From Owenweeksia sp. (GTDB lineage: Bacteria; Bacteroidota; Bacteroidia; Flavobacteriales; Schleiferiaceae), in NCBI GenBank assembly GCA_028285465.1, contig JANQPD010000027.1, forward strand, positions 1 through 54,426: 54,426 nucleotides of DNA. The letters are read 5' to 3'. A model generated the notes under the pieces. The model did no database searches and had not been told where the DNA came from. It worked only from the letters and a program-made list of their open reading frames with translations. Below, piece after piece: positions 16,368 to 24,114 of this stretch. How positions within the stretch are numbered: position 1 is the first letter of the stretch; each line of letters starts with the position of its first letter. The position numbers were made by a program, and so were the translations under genes.

Positions 16368-16375
16368 TAAATTTG
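16368..16375 (+). promoter_or_regulatory. Candidate -7 promoter element of the 54-residue membrane protein gene
   Basis: TAAATTTG matches TAnnTTTG and lies 22 bases before the ATG at 16398, a normal 5' leader length. No -33 TTTG at correct spacing was found. Confidence 0.4.
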
Positions 16376-16397
16376 CCCTGTCTTTAAAAAATACGTC

Positions 16398-16562
16398 ATG
16401 TTTACGAAAGTATTAGGTTTCTTCATCTTCTTGTTCATTTTCGGAATGGGTTTCAGCATGTTGATCTTTCTGGCCCTGTTTGTAGGCTACTGGCTTACCC
16501 TCCTGGGCATTGAAAAAGTGAATCCGAAACTGGCCAATCGTATAGCAGGGCATAAAGAATAG
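16398..16562 (+). CDS. Small hydrophobic membrane protein (54 residues)
   Basis: ATG at 16398 to TAG at 16560-16562. The protein has an N-terminal hydrophobic stretch of about 30 residues (VLGFFIFLFIFGMGFSMLIF, then LALFVGYWLTLL) and a short basic tail (NPKLANRIAGHKE). It probably spans the inner membrane once as a long helix or twice as a hairpin. A candidate -7 element is located 22 bases upstream and a bidirectional terminator follows 20 bases after the stop, so it is a complete, independently transcribed unit. I do not recognise a family; the function is unknown. Confidence 0.6.
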   Translation: MFTKVLGFFIFLFIFGMGFSMLIFLALFVGYWLTLLGIEKVNPKLANRIAGHKE

Positions 16563-16584
16563 GCAATAAAGGTTTCAGTACATA

Positions 16585-16616
16585 AAAAATCCCTCACGGC
16601 TACGTGGGGGATTTTT
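16585..16616. terminator. Bidirectional terminator
   Basis: AAAAATCCCTCACG (16585-16598) pairs with CGTGGGGGATTTTT (16603-16616), giving runs of T on both strands. It separates the small membrane protein gene (plus) from the outer-membrane protein gene (minus), which converge here. Confidence 0.75.
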
Positions 16617-16642
16617 CTTTATGTGGGGTGTGTTCTTCTTTC

Positions 16643-17287
16643 TTAAAAAATGTAACCGGTGGAAATGGAAAAGTAGTTGGCCCGGGTAGAAGTGGGTTCT
16701 ACATTTTCGTCCGTGGTGTATACATCGGTAAGGCCGTTGTTCATCCTGAAATCGAGGAATACATATTGTCCTTCGCTGGTCCTGATGCGCACACCGGCCC
16801 CGTAGATCAGCGTAAAGTTAAAGGTTTCATAGTCGTCCAGGCTTTCGCGTGTCACGTCTTCTATGCTGTCGTCATCAAAGTCGCGGCTTTCCCTGCCGAA
16901 AACGTTAAAGTTTATGCTGGGGCCACCGTGTAGGGTAAATTTAAAGTCATCTGCCCCAAAGGCCAGGGTGGGGTAAATAGGAATGTTGATGGAAAGGAAG
17001 CGCAGGTCCCCGGTATAGGCCTCGTCTTCTTGAAAAATACCCCCTGATTTGCGTACGCCCCGGTATTCGGTACCTATGGAATTGAGCAGCAATTCAGCCG
17101 AAAACCCGAGGTTTTCATTGAGTTGGTACGTGCTGTTAAATCCTCCCATCAGGTGGATCACCCCTTCTGCTTCGTCCAGTTCTGTAAAGGTGGATTGCCC
17201 GATGCCAATGCGCGCGCCTGTTTTGTATTCTCCCTGGGCAAGGGCGAAAAAAGGTGTCATTAATGCAGCTAGTAGTAGCTTTTTCAT
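16643..17287 (-). CDS. Outer-membrane beta-barrel protein (porin-like)
   Basis: I choose the ATG at 17287 because it gives a clean signal peptide (MKKLLLAALMTPFFALAQ); the longer frame from 17323 adds 12 residues in front of it. The mature part of about 195 residues alternates polar and hydrophobic residues and ends in an aromatic strand (RANYFSISTGYIF), typical of small PorT/OMP-beta-barrel family proteins in Bacteroidota. These sit in the outer membrane; the substrate is unknown. The gene stands alone, with a shared terminator downstream. Confidence in the barrel class is good, in the function low. Confidence 0.75.
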   Translation of the reverse strand: MKKLLLAALMTPFFALAQGEYKTGARIGIGQSTFTELDEAEGVIHLMGGFNSTYQLNENLGFSAELLLNSIGTEYRGVRKSGGIFQEDEAYTGDLRFLSINIPIYPTLAFGADDFKFTLHGGPSINFNVFGRESRDFDDDSIEDVTRESLDDYETFNFTLIYGAGVRIRTSEGQYVFLDFRMNNGLTDVYTTDENVEPTSTRANYFSISTGYIF

Positions 17288-17351
17288 AATTAGATGTATA
17301 TTGATTGTATATATTACAACCAAAACTTATCCAGATAGTTCATGAAAACTG

Positions 17352-18890
17352 TTAGGATTCTGCATTCCACCTGATCTTATACAGGTCGTGCCGCCTGTCT
17401 TGCATGGTCCTTACACTGCCATGGTTGTGTAACTCTTTCAGCAGATTCAGGTCTACATCGGCTACTATGGTCATTTCTGCATTGGCGGTAGCTTCCGCTT
17501 TGATACAGTTTGTAGGGAAGGCAAAGTCGCTGGGGGTAAAAACGGCCGATTGGGCAAACTGGATGTCCATATTGCTCACCTTGGGCAGGTTGCCCACGGA
17601 ACCGGCAATGGCTACGTAACACTCGTTTTCAATGGCGCGGGCCATGGCACAGGTGCGCACCCGCATATAGCCGTTCTGGGTATCCGTTAAAAAGGGGACA
17701 AACAAGATCTGCAGGCCTTGCTCGGCATAGGCCCTGCTCAGTTCCGGGAACTCGACATCGTAACAGATCACGATGCCGACCTTTCCTGCATCGGTATCAA
17801 ATACCTTCACTTTTTGCCCTCCTTTCATACCCCAGCTGTCTTTTTCCGAAGGGGTGATGTGTACCTTCTCATAAAAATCCTAGCTGCCGTCCCTGCGGCA
17901 CAGGTAGCTGATGTTGTACAGGTTCTCCTCTCTTATGATGGGCATGGAACCCGTAACGATGTTGATGTTGTAGCTGACCGCTTTTTCTACGAAAACTTCG
18001 CGAAGCTGTTCGGTATAGGTGGCCAGCTGCCGAATGGCCTGTGATTCGCCCAGGTTGTTGTACGCCTGCATAAGCGGGGCGTTGAATAATTCGGGAAACA
18101 ACACAAAGTCCGACTGGTACGCACTCACCGCATCTACAAAATAGTCGATGTAGTTTACAAGAGAGTCAAAGCCCGTAAGTTCGCGCATCTGCCATTGCAC
18201 CAGGCCAATGCGCACCACCGATTTTTGCTGGTTGAAGTGCGGTTCCTCTTCTTTTTCCTCGTAATAGATGTTGTTCCACTCCATAAGGGCGGCATAGTCC
18301 TTACTGTCGGTATCGCCAGGCAGGTAGCCCCGCATCACTTTGCGCACGTGAAAATCGTTCGACATCTGAAAGTGCAGTACTTTGTCGTGAATTTCATTGT
18401 CCTTTACTTTTTCCAGGTATTCTTTCGGGCTGAGGGTATTTGCATAAGCGGCATAGTTGCTCATGCGCCCCCCGAGCAAAATGGCCCGGAGGTTCAGGTT
18501 TTCGCACAATACTTTACGCGCATCGTACAGCCTGCGCGCCAGGCGCATGCCCCGGTATTCCGGGTGCACAAACACCTCAATCCCATACAAGGTATTCCCC
18601 ATGGCCTCGTGGGTGCTGAAGGTTTCATTGCCCGTAATGCTGCGGTAGGTATGGCGGTTGTCGAACTTGTCGTAATCCACGACAATGCTCAGCGCTACGG
18701 CCACCACTTTATCGTTCACGGTAACGCACAATTGGCCTTCCGGGAAGTTTTTAATAAGCGTTTTGATCTTGCCCTTCTCCCAGCTTTCCACGGAAATTTC
18801 GGCATAGCAGGCATTGGCTGTCTCCAGTAAGGCATCGTAGTCGTTCAGGTGGAGGTTCCTGAGCTCGATTTTCAGGTCTTGTGTTTCCAT
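17352..18890 (-). pseudogene. GNAT acetyltransferase / carbon-nitrogen hydrolase fusion, split by an in-frame TAG
   Basis: The ATG at 18890 opens a two-domain protein. Residues 1 to about 200 are a GNAT N-acetyltransferase (HPEYRGMRLARRL, acetyl-CoA loop at 110-121), and the rest is a nitrilase-superfamily hydrolase. Full-length relatives of this fusion are about 510 residues. Here codon 337 is TAG (17880-17882), in the same frame as the intact continuation. The nitrilase triad would be E267 (FPEL), K342 (YEKVH) and C376 (ICYDVEFPE), so the stop separates Glu from Lys and Cys. An internal restart at the ATG at 17828 would also omit the Lys. No other damage is visible, so this is a very recent nonsense mutation, a sequencing error or, less likely, readthrough. 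The truncated GNAT part could remain active. Confidence 0.85.
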
Positions 18891-19064
18891 AATAAGGGCT
18901 TGTCAGGGGTGCGTTAGACTACCGGAATCCGTGCAAAAGTGGCAAAAAGCCGGGAGCTTTTACCGGGTGGAAAGGTGCTTCTTGGTGTTTAAGCCATACT
19001 TTCATAAATAAAAACATATGAATTACATAAAAAATATAAATAAAAATACATGAGTATGTATGCG

Positions 19065-19072
19065 TAGCTTTG
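19065..19072 (+). promoter_or_regulatory. Candidate -7 element upstream of the 117-residue protein gene
   Basis: TAGCTTTG matches TAnnTTTG, 25 bases before the ATG at 19098, with an A/T-rich region upstream. The -33 motif is not evident. Confidence 0.4.
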
Positions 19073-19097
19073 AATAAAATTAAACGCTCTTAAAGCT

Positions 19098-19451
19098 ATG
19101 CACGCACAAATAAGCTCTACAGCAACGTCTGCAAAAGGTCAATCGATGCATCCGGGCAATCTACGGATGTTTGAAACCGGGGATAGCACTCTCAAGGCAG
19201 TCGAGTTGTCGTTATTTAGTTACCAGCTTCCCTTCACCGGTTATGAAAGCTTTCTTAAAGAGGTTTGCGGGACTGCCTTCCGGTACGAGATCAAATCTGT
19301 TTCAGAAGAAGGGGTAATGACCGTTTTGATAGCCCCCCATGATTTTTGCCTGGTGGAAGGGGGTATGCTGTACAAATCCGCAGGAAGTATTATTTCTTCC
19401 CTGATCGAAAACGGTTTCCTTATTCATGCGATGGCCACGGTAGTCGAATAG
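19098..19451 (+). CDS. Hypothetical protein
   Basis: This 117-residue soluble protein of mixed composition (YQLPFTGYESFLKEVCG, then GVMTVLIAPHDFCLVEGG and GFLIHAMATVVE) has no signal peptide or recognised motif. A good -7 element 25 bases upstream and normal codon use support it as a real gene. It is monocistronic; two hairpins lie downstream at 19623-19648 and 19683-19711. The function is unknown. Confidence 0.6.
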   Translation: MHAQISSTATSAKGQSMHPGNLRMFETGDSTLKAVELSLFSYQLPFTGYESFLKEVCGTAFRYEIKSVSEEGVMTVLIAPHDFCLVEGGMLYKSAGSIISSLIENGFLIHAMATVVE

Positions 19452-19622
19452 GATGAAGCAGGGTTTGGTCTCTTTCACCGCAAAAAGGCCACATAAAAAT
19501 ACCTGTGGCATGGTAAAAGAGCCGGACGTGCCTTACATAAAATATCCCTCAACGCATTAAGTCCCGGAGCCGGTTGTCGGTCTGTAAAAAGTACTGAATG
19601 GCTGTGGGCACCAATGGCAAAA

Positions 19623-19648
19623 GGCTGCTTCTTAGAAGCAGCTTTTTT
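19623..19648. terminator. Intrinsic terminator
   Basis: GCTGCTTC (19623-19630) and GAAGCAGC (19634-19641) form an 8-base stem with a 3-base loop followed by seven T residues. It is about 170 bases after the gene ending at 19451 and also near the end of mazF, on the other strand. Confidence 0.65.
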
Positions 19649-19682
19649 TGCTTTAGATAATGACTGACTTTGGTGTAATGCA

Positions 19683-19711
19683 CCATAGCTTACTATGGCG
19701 CTTTTGTTTTT
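19683..19711 (+). terminator. Hairpin with T-rich tail beside the mazF end
   Basis: CCATAG (19683-19688) pairs with CTATGG (19693-19698), followed by a T-rich tract that runs into the mazF stop codon. It may prevent plus-strand transcription from entering mazEF. Confidence 0.35.
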
Positions 19712-20033
19712 AGTCCACAAAGGTTTCTTTGAGCACTTGCTTGCATTTCTTTATTTCTGTTTTGGTCAGCAAATCAAAAACTTTGACCAGCCTGGTTTTA
19801 TCTACCGTTCTGATTTGGTCAATCGCCACCATTCCTTTTTTTCCATTGTGACGTACTTCAACCCTCGTTGGATACGGCTTTAAATTAGTGGTCATTGGAG
19901 CGAGCACAATTGTTTTAAGGTACTTGTTCATTTCATTGGGCGAAACAATAACGCAGGGCCTGGTCTTTTTTATTTCACCTCCAATAGTCGGGTCAAGATT
20001 CACCAATACGATGGAATATTGGTTTAATTCCAT
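19710..20033 (-). CDS. mazF: MazF/PemK-family type II toxin (endoribonuclease)
   Basis: This 107-residue protein starts MELNQYSIVLVNLDPTIGGE and contains KTRPCVIVSPNEMN and the strand VLAPMTTN, the hallmark order of MazF toxins: a beta-barrel mRNA interferase with the RPxxIVS motif. The basic segment (YPTRVEVRHNGKKGMVAIDQ) matches the RNA-binding loop region, and length is typical. The start overlaps the end of the antitoxin gene by 10 bases, the usual antitoxin-then-toxin order. It is expected to cleave cytoplasmic mRNA at short sites when free of antitoxin. Confidence 0.92.
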   Translation of the reverse strand: MELNQYSIVLVNLDPTIGGEIKKTRPCVIVSPNEMNKYLKTIVLAPMTTNLKPYPTRVEVRHNGKKGMVAIDQIRTVDKTRLVKVFDLLTKTEIKKCKQVLKETFVD

Positions 20034-20269
20034 TCTTCAAGGTTTTCGTCCTCAAATACATCATTCATGAGCGACCTGTCGTCACCGCTCTCTGACATTT
20101 TTTTAAACGCTGCTTCCCAATTGCTCCTTGGGCTGGAAACAGGTTTTAGGATGATCTGCCCTTTTTCAAGGATCAGTTCCACTTTGTCTTTGATGTTATA
20201 TTTTTCCAGGATGGTCTTGCTGAGTCGAAGGCCCTTGGAATTGCCGATCTTGATAATTGATGCTTCCAT
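20024..20269 (-). CDS. mazE: MazE-like antitoxin, AbrB/SpoVT-type DNA-binding protein
   Basis: The ATG at 20269 (MEASIIKIGNSKGLRLSKTI) is the right start; the open frame continues upstream to 20434 but with unlikely sequence. It yields 81 residues. The N-terminal half (IIKIGNSKGLRL, then DKVELILEKGQIIL) is the swapped-hairpin AbrB fold that binds DNA; the C-terminal half (NWEAAFKKMSESGDDRSLMN) is the acidic, flexible tail that wraps MazF. Its end overlaps mazF by 10 bases. MazE usually autorepresses its promoter; a short inverted repeat lies at 20288-20301, directly upstream. Confidence 0.9.
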   Translation of the reverse strand: MEASIIKIGNSKGLRLSKTILEKYNIKDKVELILEKGQIILKPVSSPRSNWEAAFKKMSESGDDRSLMNDVFEDENLEEWN

Positions 20270-20287
20270 ATGGTTAAATGTTATTAC

Positions 20288-20301
20288 AAAGTAAATACTT
20301 T
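20288..20301. promoter_or_regulatory. Inverted repeat upstream of mazE, possible operator
   Basis: AAAGTA-AA-TACTTT is a perfect 6-base inverted repeat 19 bases before the mazE start. Type II antitoxins typically repress their own operon through such palindromes; this role is inferred. Confidence 0.35.
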
Positions 20302-20494
20302 TTTTGAAATAATGAAGCCTCACCGGGATGAATGCTAAGATACGTATATCGGTATTCCGTTTAGGATAGGCAGCGGTACTTTGGGCATAGAGGCTATCCA
20401 ATGTAAGTTTTTTCAGAGCGGATAGCCACTTCAAGATATCCGTAATTTGCTGAACGTGGCTTCCTTTAAGCTAAAAACAATGGGCTCTTGCATC

Positions 20495-20740
20495 TTACCT
20501 GAGTCCGGTAGGTAGTAAAGCCGTTTCCTCCGGGTAAAGGCGCGCTTGCTGCGCTGTGCGTTGCACGTCTAACCTATGTACTCCACCCCTGAGGACCTTC
20601 ATGCTGAATGGGCTATAAGGGATCCGCTTAAACATAATGATCAAGGTGTCTCCCGGAGGGGAATAGTCTTGGGATACGATAACGTAGCTGCCATTGAAAT
20701 CAGAGGTGCTTCCCATAAGCACATGTCCTGGATATTCAAA
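20495..20740 (-). pseudogene. Truncated duplicate of the carboxypeptidase-regulatory-like lipoprotein gene
   Basis: From about 20740 to the stop at 20495 the sequence repeats the 3' half of the gene at 22914-23384 (EYPGHVLMGSTSDFNGSYVI and KRIPYSPFSMKV in both), including about 30 bases past the stop. The match covers about 280 bases with roughly one change in seven to eight. The 5' half, including signal peptide and lipobox, is missing; a GTG at 20818 could open the frame with unrelated residues. It lies just after the araC-type gene and is probably non-functional, created by a partial duplication. Confidence 0.75.
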
Positions 20741-20821
20741 TATCACAAAAGTTTCGGTTTCAGGGGCATTATCAGACAACTCAGAAGAGGCATGTGCTAT
20801 ATATCGCTTGTAAAACACCTG

Positions 20822-21733
20822 TCAGTTACGTCCACGAAATTCCACCGGGCTCAGCCCGGCCTTTGTTTTGAAGAGTTTACTGAAGTGCTGAGGGTATTCG
20901 AATCCTAAAGAATAGGCAATTTGGCTGACGGGATCATTGGTTCCAAGAAGCCGAGTTTTGGCACGCTCCACGATACATTGGTGGATGTGTTCCTGTGCAC
21001 CTTTGCCTGTTTCTTTTTTCAGAAGATCACTCAGGTAATTGGCAGACATGTTCATTTCGTTTCCAAAAAACTGCACGGTGGGAATTCCCTCATTTATAGG
21101 ACGTTCACCTTGAAAGTATTCCTTTAAGGTTCTGTCAAAATTCGAGACGAAATCCTTGTTGAGATTTGAGCGGGTATAGAACTGCCTGTCGTAGAACCGG
21201 GTACAGTAATCCAATAGGAGTTCAATGTTCGAGACGATCAGCTTTTGGCTATGCTTATCGATGTTCCGGGTGTACTCCTCCTCGATTTTAGCTTTGATGT
21301 CGGCCAGTGTTTTCTTTTCAGCATCCGAGATGTGTAAAGCCTCATTGAGTGCATAATCGAAAAAACGGTAATTGTCGATGTGGCGTCCGAGTGCCGATTT
21401 TCTAATAAGATCAGGATGAAACAACAGCGCCCATGCTTCGGCATCCGGCACAATGTGCTTTTCACGATAGGATAACACCTGGCCGGGTTGGAAAAAAGCA
21501 AGTGTACCCTCGTGGAAATCATAATCACTCCGTCCGTAACCCACCGAGCCGCTCACGCCATCATTCATCCAGACCTGGTAAAGATTTACACTGACCTTGA
21601 CCTCTTTCAAAACCTCTTTGTCCAGGTTCATTTCCAGCGGGCTGAAAATAGAGATCATCGGATGAGCAGGCTTGGTCAGCCCGAGCATCCTGTGTGCCTC
21701 CGTTATGTTGTTTACCTCAATTAGTTTTTTCAT
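20822..21733 (-). CDS. AraC-family transcriptional regulator
   Basis: This 303-residue protein has an N-terminal cupin-like sensing domain (SGSVGYGRSDYDFHEGTLAF, then FFQPGQVLSY) and a C-terminal pair of helix-turn-helix motifs from about residue 215 (MSANYLSDLLKKETGKGAQE, then DPVSQIAYSLGFEYPQHFSK and LFKTKAGLSPVEFRG). This is the standard AraC/XylS layout; the protein is a cytoplasmic DNA-binding regulator with an unknown effector. It starts 15 bases after the alpha/beta-hydrolase gene on the same strand and probably shares its operon and regulates it. Both genes are bracketed by copies of a lipoprotein gene. Confidence 0.9.
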   Translation of the reverse strand: MKKLIEVNNITEAHRMLGLTKPAHPMISIFSPLEMNLDKEVLKEVKVSVNLYQVWMNDGVSGSVGYGRSDYDFHEGTLAFFQPGQVLSYREKHIVPDAEAWALLFHPDLIRKSALGRHIDNYRFFDYALNEALHISDAEKKTLADIKAKIEEEYTRNIDKHSQKLIVSNIELLLDYCTRFYDRQFYTRSNLNKDFVSNFDRTLKEYFQGERPINEGIPTVQFFGNEMNMSANYLSDLLKKETGKGAQEHIHQCIVERAKTRLLGTNDPVSQIAYSLGFEYPQHFSKLFKTKAGLSPVEFRGRN

Positions 21734-21748
21734 CTGCCTGTATCCAAG

Positions 21749-22636
21749 TTACAAAAGCTTCCTGAACCAGGCTGTCATCTTTTCCGGATGATCATAAAAC
21801 CAATTGTATCCGTCAAATCTATGGGTAGGTTCCTCCATCCAGTACATTTCTTTTTTAACCGGTAGCGCTTCGAATACTTCATCGATAAAAGCCAGGTTTG
21901 TCCAGGGGTCTTTTCTTCCCTGGCACAAAAGTGTGGGTACGTTCGCATGTTTCACAGCAGGTACGATCGGATAATCCAAAGGAACTTTTGCGTGTTCCTT
22001 GTAGTGTTTATCCGCATGTTTGTAGATCGCGCCTTTTATGCCATAGGCCTTCAAAAAATCGCCATTCCCAAGCGGCTGCATCCCTACAAGGCCTTTGACC
22101 TTATGTTTTGTAAATACCTCCTGGTCTTCCTCAAAGGCATAAAAAGTAGCGTTTAATCCCATGCAGTAGCTGAGAAGGCCAATGTTTTTCCCCTTGGTAC
22201 TTTCATGTGCCCCAATGAATTCCACGGCTGCCAGGACATCAAAGCGCTCGTCGTATCCGCCCGTCCCACAGGCCAGTTTACTTTGGCCGCTTTCCCCGTG
22301 ATTTCTCAAGTCATACATAAGTACGGTGTAGCCCTGCTCGATTAACCTTCCGGCCACTTTCACAAACTCAATTTCTTTCTTATAGGGTTTGGTAAGAAAC
22401 GGTTGCCGTTTCGGCTGATAACCGTATCTGTTCGCCCGGTAGCCAAAGTGCGTCATGATCACAGTGGCATGGCCTCCTTCATTGAGCAACCAGCCTGAAA
22501 GCAGCACCTCGTCTCTGGTTTTGAAGGTTACATCTCTGTATGCATGCCCGTACTCTTTTGGAGTTTTCGGGAAGGGTTGCTTGGCGGGGTAGAGAACAGT
22601 GTCTCCTATTTTCTTTCCTATCGCTTTGAATAGCAT
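21749..22636 (-). CDS. Alpha/beta hydrolase with a Cys-type nucleophile elbow
   Basis: The 295-residue protein has the alpha/beta-hydrolase order: an oxyanion-region HFGYRANRYG, the strand YTVLMYDLRNHGESG, nucleophile elbow LLSYCMGLNA, the acid strand LLCQGRKDPW and a terminal His (EEPTHRFDGY). The elbow reads S-Y-C-M-G, placing Cys where most esterases have Ser, as in dienelactone-hydrolase-like proteins. No signal peptide is seen, so it is cytoplasmic or membrane-associated at its N-terminus. The substrate is unknown. It is the first gene of a likely two-gene unit with the AraC-type regulator, 15 bases apart. Confidence 0.85.
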   Translation of the reverse strand: MLFKAIGKKIGDTVLYPAKQPFPKTPKEYGHAYRDVTFKTRDEVLLSGWLLNEGGHATVIMTHFGYRANRYGYQPKRQPFLTKPYKKEIEFVKVAGRLIEQGYTVLMYDLRNHGESGQSKLACGTGGYDERFDVLAAVEFIGAHESTKGKNIGLLSYCMGLNATFYAFEEDQEVFTKHKVKGLVGMQPLGNGDFLKAYGIKGAIYKHADKHYKEHAKVPLDYPIVPAVKHANVPTLLCQGRKDPWTNLAFIDEVFEALPVKKEMYWMEEPTHRFDGYNWFYDHPEKMTAWFRKLL

Positions 22637-22913
22637 AATTGTAAATGTTGGTTCACGATTTATGATTCAAAGTTCAATCTTCAACAGATGATCAACGAAT
22701 ACTTATTCCGGATGATCTAATACTTATTCCAGAAAAGGGAGGATGGTGCCTAACGTTTGTATAAACGCACTTTAACAGCCCAAGGTATTTTTATTTTCCG
22801 TTTAGAGGACATGCAATGTAAGTTTTTTAATCAAACGTAGGAGTAACAAGTGCACGGATATCCGATGCGGAATGTAGCCTTGGGATAAGCTGAAGACAAC
22901 GGGCCCTTGCATC
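22637..22913. other. Intergenic region with the left half of the duplication
   Basis: No gene is seen. It holds the upstream region of the hydrolase and the 3'-flank of the lipoprotein gene. The segment near 22879-22913 repeats the flank at 20460-20494, and AATGTAAGTTTTTT occurs at about 22815 and 20400. Confidence 0.4.
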
Positions 22914-23384
22914 TTACCTGGGCCCGGCAGGCAAAGCCGTTTCCTCCAGGTAAAGGCGCGCTTGCTGCTCTTTGAGTTGCACATCTAACCTATGTATTCC
23001 ACCCCTGCGGACCTTCATGCTGAACGGGCTATAAGGGATCCGCTTAAACGTAATGATCAAGGTGTCTCCCGGAGGGGAATAGTCTTGGGATACGATAGCG
23101 TAGCTGCCATCGAAATCAGAGGTGCTTCCCATAAGCACATGCCCTGGATATTCGCCTATAACCACGGTAGCAAAAGGCAGCGGTTCCCCGCTTGCTTCGT
23201 CTGTAACGGTTCCCCGAATGGTAAACTGCTGGGCATTAGGGTCGCTTATGCTATACTGTACGACTTCGTCAGGAAGCCTGGGCTTTGACCTCCACAACCC
23301 GCAGGCCAAGAGCAATATGCCGGGTAATACAAGACAGGCCAGGGTACGCAAACGAGCAAAATACCGGAAAGAAGAGGGTTTCAT
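22914..23384 (-). CDS. Lipoprotein with a carboxypeptidase-regulatory-like domain
   Basis: I choose the ATG at 23384 (MKPSSFRYFARLRTLACLVL) over a TTG five codons upstream. It gives 156 residues. A signal peptide ends in the lipobox LLLACG, so the protein is anchored in the outer or inner membrane. Residues about 60-150 (FTIRGTVTDEASGEPLPFAT, then GSTSDFDGSYAIVS) are a CarboxypepD-regulatory-like beta-sandwich, common as an N-terminal module of TonB receptors but found here alone. A partial copy occurs at 20495-20740. The function is unknown; it probably mediates envelope protein contacts. Confidence 0.7.
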   Translation of the reverse strand: MKPSSFRYFARLRTLACLVLPGILLLACGLWRSKPRLPDEVVQYSISDPNAQQFTIRGTVTDEASGEPLPFATVVIGEYPGHVLMGSTSDFDGSYAIVSQDYSPPGDTLIITFKRIPYSPFSMKVRRGGIHRLDVQLKEQQARLYLEETALPAGPR

Positions 23385-23458
23385 ACGCACGGAAAACAAA
23401 GGGTTCTATACTTTGACATGGCATAAGAAAAAAGAGGGCTGCCCAGGCACCTATTTGG

Positions 23459-24046
23459 TCAATGTTCCTCCCGGATTACTTGTGCCACATGGGCCTGCAA
23501 CAAAGGGAAAAAGGTCTCAAATTCCTGCGCGTATAAGGCATATGCCGCAAATAACTCCCGTACCGCCAAATGCATATTGTTTTGGAAACGGGCACGCCTC
23601 GACATACCGTTGAATACGCTTTGCAAGCCTTCTTTGGAACCGTAAGCTACCAACCAGTTGTGGCGGATCATATAAGGCAGCATCTTTTGAATGGGTGAAG
23701 GAAGCAAGTCCATATTCCCCTGCATCAGTGCATAGGCGTTATCCGCAAAACGGGCAATTGGCACCTCGCTGTAGGTTGAGAAACGTGCGGATAGAAAATG
23801 ATCGTATAGAATATCTACCACCACCGGTGCATATTTACCCTGGCTTTTGCGCATGCGGGCTTTGCTGGTCTCCACAATAGGATGGTGATCGGTAAAGAAG
23901 TCAATGCTATGGTGCAGCTTTATGCCGCGTACTACTCCTTCAGGGTAGTGTACCCATTGCTTTTTACGCAGGGCATCGGCTATAAAATTCCCGATTTTCA
24001 ACTCATCGTCTTCACCGGACAAGTAAAGGTGCGCGAGGTAATTCAT
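23459..24046 (-). CDS. acpH: ACP phosphodiesterase-like protein (AcpH/DUF479 family)
   Basis: This 195-residue protein has the conserved start MNYLAHLYLS, GNFIADALRKKQW, GVVRGIKLHHSIDFFTDHHP and DILYDHFLSARF. In the AcpH family, which removes the 4'-phosphopantetheine arm from acyl carrier protein, these His/Asp residues lie in an HD-type metal site. The length and motif order match the family. In many bacteria the substrate has not been verified, so the family is firm and the exact reaction is by homology. It is cytoplasmic and monocistronic. Confidence 0.88.
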   Translation of the reverse strand: MNYLAHLYLSGEDDELKIGNFIADALRKKQWVHYPEGVVRGIKLHHSIDFFTDHHPIVETSKARMRKSQGKYAPVVVDILYDHFLSARFSTYSEVPIARFADNAYALMQGNMDLLPSPIQKMLPYMIRHNWLVAYGSKEGLQSVFNGMSRRARFQNNMHLAVRELFAAYALYAQEFETFFPLLQAHVAQVIREEH

Positions 24047-24114
24047 ATGCCCCTAAACTAAGGCTTTGCTTTGTATTACCTTTATAACTTGTTGTAAGGT
24101 TTTGGTAAACCGTA

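Noticed and set aside
17829..17882. Frameshift in the GNAT/nitrilase fusion
   Set aside because: Both halves are in the same reading frame, so the break is a single stop codon rather than an insertion or deletion.
18195..18830. 211-codon plus-strand frame opposite the GNAT domain
   Set aside because: Antisense to well-conserved GNAT sequence, with His/Val-rich composition typical of shadows.
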